A DNA stretch of 50,425 nt from Sporotomaculum syntrophicum (GTDB taxonomy: Bacteria > Bacillota > Desulfotomaculia > Desulfotomaculales > Desulfallaceae): assembly GCF_009932395.1 (NCBI RefSeq), contig NZ_LSRS01000001.1, positions 29,116-79,540 of the forward strand, in the 5' to 3' direction. Both the position numbers and the translations under genes were made by a program. How positions within the stretch are numbered: position 1 is the first letter of the stretch; every line of letters starts with the position of its first letter. The notes beneath the pieces are model-generated. The model was not told where the DNA came from, made no database searches, and saw nothing but the letters and a program-made list of their open reading frames with translations. Of the stretch, positions 24,094 to 32,071 are shown one piece after another.

Positions 24094-24135
24094 AAAAAAA
24101 CCGCATAACCACTGAAAAACCAGTAATTATGCGGT
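24094..24135 (-). terminator. Intrinsic terminator before the sigma-like gene
   Basis: ACCGCATAA (24100-24108) and TTATGCGGT (24127-24135) form a perfect 9-bp stem. On the minus strand it is followed by TTTTTTT. It is the second of two terminators in this gap. Confidence 0.8.
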
Positions 24136-24200
24136 CTAAGGTAATTCGCTGATTCCTACTCGCTATAATCGGAAAGTATTTTTATTGAGTTTGTAAAAAC

Positions 24201-24252
24201 AAAAAAAAGGGCCAGATTACTAATAAAGTTAATTATTAGCTATCTGGCCCTT
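24201..24252 (-). terminator. Strong terminator after the zinc-ribbon gene
   Basis: AAGGGCCAGAT (24207-24217) and ATCTGGCCCTT (24242-24252) form a perfect 11-bp stem, extended by CTAATAA/TTATTAG. Eight T follow on the minus strand. It ends the lysogeny transcript. Confidence 0.85.
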
Positions 24253-24266
24253 AAGGTAGCTCTATT

Positions 24267-24554
24267 TTAGGCTCCTTCTCGTCTCAGTAAAGCTTTCTCA
24301 ACATTTTCACTATTTATTGGTTGCCATTTCCCCGTTGCCATATCCAATTTGAATTTCGTGATGGGGGTTTTATCCGCTTTACCTCCCTTCCATGTAATTG
24401 TTTTTGTTGTATAATTTAAATCCCAGTAGCGTTTACATACCCTACATTTATGCTGCAGCTTGCCCGTTACTATTTCTCCCTTATATTTAGCTACAATCGT
24501 ATTAGCGCATGCGGGGCATACGATGTTAATCAATTCCTCCTCATTTTTCTTCAT
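24267..24554 (-). CDS. Zinc-ribbon-like protein of unknown function
   Basis: A 95-residue protein with CPACAN near residue 14 and CRVCKRY near 38. The two C-x2-C pairs form a likely zinc ribbon of the kind that binds nucleic acid, followed by a basic region (TTKTITWKGGKADKTP). GGAGGAG precedes the ATG. It lies downstream of the repressor and peptidase genes and upstream of two terminators, so it belongs to the lysogeny transcript. No specific role can be assigned. Confidence 0.6.
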   Translation of the reverse strand: MKKNEEELINIVCPACANTIVAKYKGEIVTGKLQHKCRVCKRYWDLNYTTKTITWKGGKADKTPITKFKLDMATGKWQPINSENVEKALLRREGA

Positions 24555-24685
24555 AAGCTCCTCCCATAATTAATTTTTGATATATTTAAATAAATAGCTT
24601 AAACTCTTACTTTCTTTGCATTACTCTTATTTAGCCAAATTGCGTAATTGCCAGGCAAAAAAAATAATCTTGTTTTGTGAATCTG

Positions 24686-25513
24686 CTAAAAAATCCGCAG
24701 CTGCTTTTTCTCTTTGTTAACGTTTTCATGGTCAACTACAAATCCGGTTTTTCTTAATTTCACATAGGCCGCTGTTCTTGAAACTCCATAGGTTTCCGAT
24801 ATAATATCCGGAAGTATTTCTTTAGCCAAAAAATCTTCCTCGAAACCCGTATCCTGTATAATTTGGCCATCTGTTATCCCCTGAGATTTTAAAATCTCTT
24901 GTACTAACGGGAAAAATGTAGCATTCGGCATAGCAATAGCAGATGCAAAATAATCTGCATGGTGCTCCCGCCACTGTTCCGCGGTCCGATAGCCACCCTT
25001 CCTTCCGAAATTTTCAATATCCGTTCTTCTACAGCAAGTAACTGATTTTAATTCAGCATCGTGTCCGAATAAAGACATCTGCATTTCATTTCTTGCATAA
25101 ACACCTTGATGCATCCATAGATGCCCGCCCTCATGCAGACCGGTAAAAAGTTCTAAACCCTCCCTGCCCTCTTCTGTCACATAAAAATCTAAAACAATGG
25201 AGTTTTTCTTCAATTTGACCGTATCCAGACACATTTTTTCCTGATCAAAAACCGGTAGCTTTTCCCGGTTGTTGAAAGATGTTACTCCAAGAATTCTCCC
25301 TTCATCTTCTTCATAATATATGTGCCTATAATCTAGGTTAGCCCCAAGATAAGATTCAAGGAAATGCTCATATTTTACTTTTCTGGGCTCTTGTAAAAGC
25401 TGCGGCTTATAGTCTCCTAATATTATTTCAGCTAACTCATCTATTTCAGCATCGCTTATAATAGGTGTATTATTATTCCTTTTATCCACTCTGTTCCATC
25501 TGAATTCGATCAA
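24686..25513 (-). CDS. ImmA/IrrE-family metallopeptidase
   Basis: A 275-residue zinc peptidase. The active site HEGGH is at residues 127-131 in TGLHEGGHLWMH, and a further metal ligand is likely in REHHADYFASAIAMP near 190. ImmA-type enzymes cleave or inactivate the partner XRE repressor and so induce the element. The start is TTG at 25513 with AAAGGACGG upstream. It follows the repressor gene by 42 bases in the same transcript. The C-terminal part resembles a winged-helix (SETYGVSRTAAYVKLRKTG), which is common in this family. Confidence 0.88.
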   Translation of the reverse strand: MIEFRWNRVDKRNNNTPIISDAEIDELAEIILGDYKPQLLQEPRKVKYEHFLESYLGANLDYRHIYYEEDEGRILGVTSFNNREKLPVFDQEKMCLDTVKLKKNSIVLDFYVTEEGREGLELFTGLHEGGHLWMHQGVYARNEMQMSLFGHDAELKSVTCCRRTDIENFGRKGGYRTAEQWREHHADYFASAIAMPNATFFPLVQEILKSQGITDGQIIQDTGFEEDFLAKEILPDIISETYGVSRTAAYVKLRKTGFVVDHENVNKEKKQLRIF

Positions 25514-25555
25514 TAATCTTCACCGTCCTTTCGGTACTAAGTTAATACAAGTTTT

Positions 25556-25945
25556 TTACTCTTGATTCTTGCTCGTTTTTCGGATAAACTGTTTCCAATC
25601 TTCTTCACTGATTTCACCAGAATTTGATTTCCTCAGGGCCAAACGGGCCATTTCGCCAATTTCTCCATACATCATAATATCTTCAATATCAGACGGCACT
25701 TCTTTACGATCCCTGGCAGCCAAATCAAACATGGTTGCCTTTTCCTCCTCTGTAAGACCTAGTTTTTCAGCAAACATTTCAATCTTGTCTTTGTCAAAGG
25801 GTTTTCGTCTGTTATTTTCAACATCACTTAAAAAAGAAAGAGATATACCGAGCATTTTTGATACTTCTTTGAGAGTCAATTCATCTGGATGATTTATTCT
25901 CTTCTTTTTAATGAAATCCCCGAATCTCATGTATTGTTCCTTCAT
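25556..25945 (-). CDS. XRE-family repressor
   Basis: A 129-residue DNA-binding protein. The helix-turn-helix is LTLKEVSKMLGISLSFLSDVENNRRKP at residues 24-50. The rest is helical and probably dimerises. It pairs with the ImmA-type peptidase, so it is the likely prophage repressor. A strong GGAGGGAGG precedes the ATG. The promoter at 26050-26078 drives it. In an intact prophage a divergent early promoter would be expected next to it; here everything runs one way. Confidence 0.88.
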   Translation of the reverse strand: MKEQYMRFGDFIKKKRINHPDELTLKEVSKMLGISLSFLSDVENNRRKPFDKDKIEMFAEKLGLTEEEKATMFDLAARDRKEVPSDIEDIMMYGEIGEMARLALRKSNSGEISEEDWKQFIRKTSKNQE

Positions 25946-26049
25946 CTGTTACACCTCCCTCCACTGCTATGGGGTGATTGTTGAAAATAAACGTTCCAAG
26001 TAACAATTTATGCTTTTACCCTTATCCGCTTATTTCACCTTATAGCGTA

Positions 26050-26078
26050 ATTATAGAGCAAAAAAATATCTGCGTCAA
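26050..26078 (-). promoter_or_regulatory. Sigma-A promoter of the repressor-peptidase operon
   Basis: On the minus strand TTGACG (26078-26073) and TATAAT (26055-26050) are separated by exactly 17 bp. The leader of about 100 nt then runs to the repressor start. Confidence 0.85.
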
Positions 26079-26149
26079 GCATTATTTTCCAATTTGTATT
26101 AATATCTTAATATATAATAATCAGGCAAGCTAGATTTCATTATTTCAAA

Positions 26150-26380
26150 TTAACCTTGGGGAGGATATGGATCGTTGCCATGTGAGTCTTTTCTTTGAAT
26201 TTTTCCGTCTTTTCCGTGAATAATTAGCTCTGTGCCCTGATTTTTACTTATACCTCTTGCTATCTTTTCTGCTTCTGCCTTTGTCTCTGTGTGATGACTA
26301 GCTTTTTGACCTCCACCTCTTTTGACATTCCAACCACCATCTGGATTTGGTACTACATGGTGTGTATCCTGTTTTGCCAT
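26150..26380 (-). CDS. DUF2188 protein
   Basis: A 76-residue DUF2188 protein: HHVVPNPDGGWNVKRGGGQK, then TKAEAEKIARGISKNQGTEL, ending IHGKDGKIQRKDSHGNDPYPP. The family is small, widespread and of unknown role; it looks like a compact beta-hairpin and helix domain that could bind nucleic acid. AGGAGG precedes the ATG. It lies at the right edge of the prophage region and may be host or phage cargo. Confidence 0.85.
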   Translation of the reverse strand: MAKQDTHHVVPNPDGGWNVKRGGGQKASHHTETKAEAEKIARGISKNQGTELIIHGKDGKIQRKDSHGNDPYPPQG

Positions 26381-26440
26381 TTAAGACCTCCTATCACTGG
26401 CATATATGCTTGCCTGATTATTACCGTATTTGTTTATCAA

Positions 26441-27070
26441 CTATTCCTCCATCCCCCTATGCGCCACATTAGCTTCATCAACCCAATCTTCCTCCACATA
26501 GACCATCCCGTTCCGGCCTTCTACCTTTCTATTAGGTCCAGCCTTATATAACTTGCAACTCAAAGGGCCATAGCAGAATGTTTCAAAACGGTGTTTTCTC
26601 CGACCCCTTGGATTCCAGTTATCAACTATTATTTCCACCGGCATCCTAGCTCCCCACATGCAGCTGCTACACTTACTATCATAAGTCCTGGCGGCCAGCC
26701 TCCGGTGTCCCCTTTCCCGATAAACCTCCAACTCCGGAGGTGCCAACTCCCAAGGTGCAGACAGGCTTCCCTGCTCCCCTACCGATACCTTAGCTAACTT
26801 CGATACTTTATAATAATCAACCGGCTCCATGTCCGGATCCAGAACGGGAAGGCATTCACCGGAAATAACATCATTAACTTTGAAATTAAATTTAGCCTGA
26901 GCAGCTTTGCCAATGCCAATTGAGAAGTTGGTTTCTTCGGCATCAATGGTTCCTGCAATTTTAATGGCATAACCTAAATAGGTATGAGAGGCTTCATCAA
27001 ATGAACGGGTTAGCCTTATTCGTGGTTGGATTGATATGATTGTGCCTTTAAAAGTGGATTTATTGTCCAT
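26441..27070 (-). CDS. Conserved protein with OB-like and cysteine-rich halves
   Basis: A 209-residue protein. The N-terminal half, FKGTIISIQPRIRLTRSFD then YAIKIAGTIDAEE, has a repeated beta pattern like an OB-fold. The C-terminal half has CSSCMWG, then FCYGPLSCKLY, four cysteines that probably bind metal. I have seen this arrangement as an uncharacterised conserved family in bacteria and archaea. The start is unclear: ATG at 27070 is chosen, with a poor GGGGGG site; an ATG at 27091 has none. It marks the junction between prophage and sugar locus. Confidence 0.6.
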   Translation of the reverse strand: MDNKSTFKGTIISIQPRIRLTRSFDEASHTYLGYAIKIAGTIDAEETNFSIGIGKAAQAKFNFKVNDVISGECLPVLDPDMEPVDYYKVSKLAKVSVGEQGSLSAPWELAPPELEVYRERGHRRLAARTYDSKCSSCMWGARMPVEIIVDNWNPRGRRKHRFETFCYGPLSCKLYKAGPNRKVEGRNGMVYVEEDWVDEANVAHRGMEE

Positions 27071-27096
27071 TTGGTTGGTATAGCCCCCCATCTATC

Positions 27097-27954
27097 TTAT
27101 TTTATAATTTGAGATGTAATCATCTTATAGTATGCTTTAAGCATCGTCCGCTCTGTCTCGCCAATATAGCTATTATGTGCAATACGATTTCTGGCATCTG
27201 CTAATTCACTAACTTTCGTAAGAATAAATTCTTGGTTTGGAAAATAGGAACTAAAATCAGTCCAATTCTCTCTAATAATATCACCAAGTTCAATGAAGTC
27301 CAAAAAGTAAATATCTGATTCGCTATTAAAACTTAACCATTTTTTTGATGAAGCATCCACTTTTCTAGAAGATAATTTTGTATTAATATTTTTTGTTAAC
27401 TTAATCTTATTGAAATACTCACCGCCATATTTCGTTACTAATACGTTCTCTATAAACCCCCGTATTGTGTTTTCAATTGCATACATATAGATATATGCTT
27501 CTGACATTTCAAAACCCTTGTTCATTAATTCCGGTGATAACAAATCTATTATCCTTTTTGATTGGCTCTGGACCGTCTTTACTAAGTCATCAACAAGATC
27601 TTCATTCGAATCATATTCAATAGTATAATCCGGGAAAAACTCAACATCCTTTATATCAAATCCAACATTTGCCGGAATTATTCTATTACAAACTACACTT
27701 ATTTCCTTTTTATTCTGTTTTTCTTCCAAAACTGCTATGTTCAGTGGGTTAACATAAAATTCAATGTAGATAGCATAAGCATTCCATCTACCTCCACCCA
27801 CATTATTTGAATAAATGCCTGTATTGTTAATCGATACTTTGGAATCTTTCAATAGATAGGCAATATCATGTAGGTCTGTCCGTTTTAGCTCTTTAATAAC
27901 AATTTCCGCAAATTTAGTCTCTTCAAATGGCAGTGTATATGTATACTCAAACAT
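27097..27954 (-). CDS. HEPN-domain protein (Swt1-like), candidate defence RNase
   Basis: A 285-residue protein with a HEPN domain in the last 120 residues. The pattern is AYIYMYAIENTIRGFIENVL, then LGDIIRENWTDFSSYFPNQEF, then the motif RNRIAHN at 255-261, which fits the R-x4-H RNase motif of HEPN proteins (Swt1-like group). The N-terminal 140 residues, beta-rich with IYIEFYVNP, match nothing I know. GGGGGTG before the ATG at 27954 fixes the start; a longer frame overlapping the epimerase gene is an artefact. HEPN RNases often act in abortive infection, and a Thoeris unit lies 3 kb away. Confidence 0.65.
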   Translation of the reverse strand: MFEYTYTLPFEETKFAEIVIKELKRTDLHDIAYLLKDSKVSINNTGIYSNNVGGGRWNAYAIYIEFYVNPLNIAVLEEKQNKKEISVVCNRIIPANVGFDIKDVEFFPDYTIEYDSNEDLVDDLVKTVQSQSKRIIDLLSPELMNKGFEMSEAYIYMYAIENTIRGFIENVLVTKYGGEYFNKIKLTKNINTKLSSRKVDASSKKWLSFNSESDIYFLDFIELGDIIRENWTDFSSYFPNQEFILTKVSELADARNRIAHNSYIGETERTMLKAYYKMITSQIIK

Positions 27955-28055
27955 TTTCACACCCCCGTATGCCCTATAATTTAAATTGCACCCATAGACT
28001 TCCGTGCATCTTAGATCTCTGGCTATACTAGCACTTAGCGGTAAAACCTCTGTTG

Positions 28056-29084
28056 CTACAAATTCTCCCGGTACCATTCAATAGCGGCCTGAATCCCCCG
28101 CTCGAAACTCCATTCCGGCGCATACCCCAGCATTTCTCTAGCCTTACTGATATCGGCATTACTATGCTTGATATCTCCTGGCCTGTCCGGTCCAAATATT
28201 GGCTCAATTTCTTTACCCAATGCCTTGCACAGTTCATAGTAGATGTCAATTAAATATTCTCTGCCTCCGTAAGCAATATTAAAGGACTGGCCTGCTGCCT
28301 CACTTGGTGCCAAACAAGCTTTAAGATTAGCTTCAATCACGTTCTCAATATATGTAAAGTCTCTCGACTGTTTACCATCCCCATTAATAGTAGGCTGCTC
28401 GTCATTCAAAAGCTGCTTAATAAACTTAGGTATTACAGCAGCATAAGCTCCATAAGGATCCTGTCTTCTGCCAAACACGTTAAAATACCTTAAGCCATAG
28501 GTGTCCAAACCATACAACTCTTTATAAAGCCTACCGTACTCTTCATCAACGCATTTGGTTAATGCATAAGGAGAAAGCAATTTCCCTTCCTGGCCCTCTT
28601 TTTTGGGAAGCACCGGATGATCTCCATATACCGATGAGCTGGATGCATATACAAATTTCTTGACTCCCTGCTGTCTAGCGGCCTCCATCATATTCAGGGT
28701 ACCCCTGATATTTATTTCCTCATATAATAAAGGCATTTCTATGCTGCGGGGTACTGACCCCCAGGCCGCTTGATGGAGGACATAATCTACCCCTTCGCAA
28801 GCCACCAGGCAAGCTTCTAAGTTACGAATATCATCTTCAATTAGGGTAAAGTTTTTATTATGTAAAAAACCCTCAATGTTTTCTCTCTTCCCGGTGGATA
28901 AGTTGTCCATACATCTTACCTGATAACCCATATCCAAGAGAGCTTCGCAAAGGTTAGATCCGATAAAACCTGCTCCCCCGGTAACCAGGAAGATACTATC
29001 CCGGTCAAACTCTAAATCTTTATAGCCGACATTTTGCTTATAGTCCACATTTAGCTTATAGCCCACATTATGTTTATAACTCAC
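28056..29084 (-). CDS. UDP-N-acetylhexosamine/hexuronate 4-epimerase, WbpP/TviC-like
   Basis: A 342-residue NAD-dependent short-chain dehydrogenase. The nucleotide-binding GGAGFIG is at residues 36-42, LHQAAWGSVPRS near 115 is typical of WbpP-type epimerases, and the catalytic S-S-S ... YALTK set follows. It interconverts gluco and galacto forms of UDP-N-acetyl sugars or their uronic acids. GGAGG seven bases before a GTG at 29084 decides the start, which means the unusual N-terminus, built of repeated YKxNVx units, is translated. It follows the dehydrogenase gene at once, forming a two-step pathway. Confidence 0.85.
   Translation of the reverse strand: MSYKHNVGYKLNVDYKQNVGYKDLEFDRDSIFLVTGGAGFIGSNLCEALLDMGYQVRCMDNLSTGKRENIEGFLHNKNFTLIEDDIRNLEACLVACEGVDYVLHQAAWGSVPRSIEMPLLYEEINIRGTLNMMEAARQQGVKKFVYASSSSVYGDHPVLPKKEGQEGKLLSPYALTKCVDEEYGRLYKELYGLDTYGLRYFNVFGRRQDPYGAYAAVIPKFIKQLLNDEQPTINGDGKQSRDFTYIENVIEANLKACLAPSEAAGQSFNIAYGGREYLIDIYYELCKALGKEIEPIFGPDRPGDIKHSNADISKAREMLGYAPEWSFERGIQAAIEWYRENL
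29020..29080 (-). repeat. 18-bp tandem repeats inside the epimerase start
   Basis: Three consecutive imperfect 18-bp units (29020-29037, 29038-29055, 29056-29073) and a partial fourth, each like TTATAGCCCACATT in its core. On the coding strand each unit gives Tyr-Lys-x-Asn-Val-x. Confidence 0.8.
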
Positions 29085-29085
29085 T

Positions 29086-30474
29086 CTAAAGCCTCCAGTA
29101 CAAATAATCTAATTCCTCTGCTTCTTTTCTGTCAAAGATGCCTTTCACGTCAATAAGAACATTTTTATTGTACTCACAACCATTCTCAATAGTTGCAGCT
29201 ACTTCTTCATTTATTACGCTAAAGAGATGATTCGGGCAATCACGATACCAGTCTTTGATTTCCTGCAGGCTTAGGTTAACAAACTCCTCGTGGGCTACGG
29301 CAAAAATTACCGCATCCACCCCTCTTATATCCTCAAACCTATTTAAATGAATCCCGTATTCTTCCTCAACTTCTTGGGCATCAGCCACAGGATCTATTAC
29401 TTGTACGTTAACGCCGTACTCTTTTAATTCCTTAATAATATCGATCACCCTGGTGTTTCTGCTATCAGGACAATTTTCCTTAAAGGTAATACCCATGATA
29501 GCTACATTGGCTCCCTTGATGGGTTTATTGGCTTGAATCATTTTCTTTACAGTGTTTTCCGCCACATATTTACCCATATCATCGTTAATGCGTCTGCCGG
29601 AAAGAATGATCTGGGAATGATAACCCATCTGCTCGGCCCGATAGGTAAGGTAATAAGGGTCAACACCAATGCAATGGCCGCCAACCAACCCAGGAGAAAA
29701 TTTGAGGAAATTCCACTTGGTGCCGGCGGCTTCCAGCACCGCCTTGGTATCAATGCCCATCTTGTTAAAAATGATAGACAGCTCATTCATATAGGCGATG
29801 TTAATATCCCTTTGGGAATTCTCGATAACCTTGGCCGCCTCAGCCACTTTTATGGATTCGGCTCTATGTACGCCAGCCTCGACAACAAGCTCGTACACCT
29901 TAGCGATAATATTTAAGGATTCTTCATCCATACCGGACACAACTTTGACGATAGTCTCAAGCCTGTGTACCTTATCCCCCGGATTGATCCTTTCTGGAGA
30001 ATAGCCAATTTTAAAATCTACCCCGCATTTCAAGCCGGATTCCCGTTCTAATATGGGAATACATATTTCCTCAGTTACTCCGGGATATACAGTGGATTCA
30101 TAAACTACGATGGAACCCCTGGTGAGATTACGCCCCAGAGTTGTGCTTGCTCCAATAACCGGTGACAGGTCGGGAGTATGGTCTTCATTTACCGGAGTCG
30201 GGACCGCTACAATATGGAACTTAGCTTCTTTAAGTCTCGTTTCATCGGCAGTAAAATCCACCGTGCAAGCGGCAATAGCCTCATCCCCCACTTCTTTGGT
30301 AGGATCAATACCCCTCTTGTATAAATCAATCTTGGCTTGATTCACATCAAAGCCAATAACATCCGCTTTCTTTGAAAAAGATACTGCAATAGGCATTCCC
30401 ACATAGCCCAGACCTATTAAACTGATTTTTTCTTTCCTATTTACAATGTCATTATAAAGATTGCTATAGCTCAT
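29086..30474 (-). CDS. UDP-N-acetyl sugar 6-dehydrogenase (WbpA/TviB-like)
   Basis: A 462-residue dehydrogenase that oxidises C6 of a UDP-N-acetylhexosamine twice to the uronic acid, using NAD. GLGYVG at 21-26 is the NAD loop. The active-site cysteine lies in [12 protein letters not shown] near residue 265, and the C-terminal domain has [17 protein letters not shown] at 30474 is chosen with GAGGGAG seven bases upstream; the ATG at 30504 has its site too close. With the WbpP-like gene it should supply a GlcNAcA/GalNAcA-type donor for the surface polysaccharide. Confidence 0.88.
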   Translation of the reverse strand: MSYSNLYNDIVNRKEKISLIGLGYVGMPIAVSFSKKADVIGFDVNQAKIDLYKRGIDPTKEVGDEAIAACTVDFTADETRLKEAKFHIVAVPTPVNEDHTPDLSPVIGASTTLGRNLTRGSIVVYESTVYPGVTEEICIPILERESGLKCGVDFKIGYSPERINPGDKVHRLETIVKVVSGMDEESLNIIAKVYELVVEAGVHRAESIKVAEAAKVIENSQRDINIAYMNELSIIFNKMGIDTKAVLEAAGTKWNFLKFSPGLVGGHCIGVDPYYLTYRAEQMGYHSQIILSGRRINDDMGKYVAENTVKKMIQANKPIKGANVAIMGITFKENCPDSRNTRVIDIIKELKEYGVNVQVIDPVADAQEVEEEYGIHLNRFEDIRGVDAVIFAVAHEEFVNLSLQEIKDWYRDCPNHLFSVINEEVAATIENGCEYNKNVLIDVKGIFDRKEAEELDYLYWRL

Positions 30475-30623
30475 TTGGATACTCCCTCTTTTCTTTAATT
30501 GCATATTTCCTCCTCAAAATGAGGTTAACTATCTTGATATAACTCTGGATTCACATTTCCATTAGCTGCTTCCTTTTCCGCCACGTGGGCTGCCTCATCT
30601 TCAAGGAATATACACGAATCACT

Positions 30624-31187
30624 TTATATTGAATAATAATAAGCACTTGCTTTGCCCATGGTGTTCACCATGAAATCCGTGTCATTCAATGCTGATCGAA
30701 TAAGATTCTTTTTATAGGGAACATGAAATGTAGCTACGCTCGACATCGAATCCCTAAATTTTGGTAACAAGTCCCAGAGATCTTTTACTTGTTTTTTTAT
30801 TCCATTAGCACTTGCAATGTCACTTTTTTCACTATAGTCTGGATATATGACTATAACAGGTAAGCCTTTGGTGTTAATGCCATAGTCAATCTCTTCCCGT
30901 AGCGCACGACTGTTCTTTGTTATTGAACTTAACACAAGAATAATATTCTTGGAATTATCCAGCCTTTGATGTAACCGTGGCTTAAGGGTCTTTTCCCAAT
31001 CGCTTCCATCCCTAACATTATAATTTTTTTCATGAGAGTCGATAAATGGGAATGTACTATCTGCCGCTTTCCATGCTCGCAAGAGATTATAAGTGACAAA
31101 GTCCTTGGTGGAACTTGCACCCAAATTACTTTCACTAAATGGCTCAGAAACGTAGAACGCACAATAGTTACCATTTCTATATGGCAT
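30624..31187 (-). CDS. thsB: Thoeris TIR-domain protein ThsB
   Basis: A 187-residue TIR-like protein (DUF1863 type). CAFYVSEPFSESN at 9-21, FIDSHEKNYNVRDGSDW at 48-64, IILVLSSITKNSRALREEI at 82-100 with the conserved catalytic Glu near 98, and GLPVIVIYPDY match ThsB. In Thoeris, ThsB senses infection and converts NAD into a nucleotide signal that activates ThsA. ATG at 31187 is preferred (AAAGGG eight bases before) to the GTG at 31196. It starts 20 bases after the ThsA stop. It lies inside a sugar operon, but nothing in it resembles carbohydrate enzymes. Confidence 0.88.
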   Translation of the reverse strand: MPYRNGNYCAFYVSEPFSESNLGASSTKDFVTYNLLRAWKAADSTFPFIDSHEKNYNVRDGSDWEKTLKPRLHQRLDNSKNIILVLSSITKNSRALREEIDYGINTKGLPVIVIYPDYSEKSDIASANGIKKQVKDLWDLLPKFRDSMSSVATFHVPYKKNLIRSALNDTDFMVNTMGKASAYYYSI

Positions 31188-31207
31188 TTCCCTCACCCTT
31201 TCAGTTT

Positions 31208-32026
31208 TTAATACTTTAAATCATACAAATTAATCTTGTCCTTAACAGACGTATGTAGTATCACTGATACCCTAGATGGATAGACAAATTTCACTCTGCT
31301 CACTTTAAATGACCATATGATTAATTCCAAAAGTTCTTGTTCGTTTATGTTGTAATCCTTGAACCTCGTTATACCTGATCCCATTAATGGTACTGCCACC
31401 GACTTGCCACTATAAACAATATCAACTTCATTCCAGAAATTCATAAGGAAATCTATATACTCCTGCATGCTTATAAATGCTCTGTTGTCGTTATCAAACT
31501 TTGTAAAGGCGGTTAGCAAGTAATCGCCATCTTTAAATATTGTACCGAGTTTATATTTGGTCTTATTCCCATGATCACGATCAGGATTGTTTCCTACGAC
31601 CCGCTTCATCAGATGGTTATCTCTTTCAAGCCGCCTATCCAAACCGCTAATATCGTCAACGTGTTCCTTAATATACTTTCCGTTAAGGCTATTTTCCGAA
31701 ATTATGACATTGTCAACTTGTGTATCGAAATATTCATTGAAACATATTACTTTCCACTCCGGCTCGGCAAATATATCTCCAAATCTAATCTCCATAACCG
31801 AATTATTTATCTGTAGCTTGACATCCGACATTATGTTTGCTCTTATCAATAATCCAATATAGAAGACTGCCATAGCACATATCATCATAACAGCTACACT
31901 TATTTTGTAACGATCAGGTACATCAATTACAACAGCAAAAAAGGAAATGAGTACACTAGCTGCTGAAATTATGAGAAAGAATTCCTTAATAAGTTTCTTA
32001 TTACACAACCCCACTTTGTATTTCAT
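31208..32026 (-). CDS. thsA: Thoeris effector ThsA, type II (two TM segments plus macro domain)
   Basis: A 272-residue membrane protein. Two hydrophobic segments, residues 14-37 and 42-62, anchor it. The rest is a macro-like domain (DUF6430/ThsA-macro type), with VKLQINNSVMEIRFGDIF at 69-86 and the loop VPLMGSGITRF at 212-222. In type II Thoeris the macro domain binds the ThsB-made signal (reported as histidine-ADP-ribose), and the membrane part then damages the inner membrane, killing the infected cell. AAGGAG stands six bases before the ATG. This differs from type I ThsA, which carries SIR2 and SLOG domains. Confidence 0.85.
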   Translation of the reverse strand: MKYKVGLCNKKLIKEFFLIISAASVLISFFAVVIDVPDRYKISVAVMMICAMAVFYIGLLIRANIMSDVKLQINNSVMEIRFGDIFAEPEWKVICFNEYFDTQVDNVIISENSLNGKYIKEHVDDISGLDRRLERDNHLMKRVVGNNPDRDHGNKTKYKLGTIFKDGDYLLTAFTKFDNDNRAFISMQEYIDFLMNFWNEVDIVYSGKSVAVPLMGSGITRFKDYNINEQELLELIIWSFKVSRVKFVYPSRVSVILHTSVKDKINLYDLKY

Positions 32027-32071
32027 GATTTCTCCTTGGTAATGGCTGCTATCTACTTAAGCATCCCTATT

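Noticed and set aside
27955-28077. Longer start for the HEPN gene, adding 41 residues
   Set aside because: The extension overlaps the epimerase gene, has no ribosome-binding site and is poor in family likeness, whereas GGGGGTG precedes the internal ATG.
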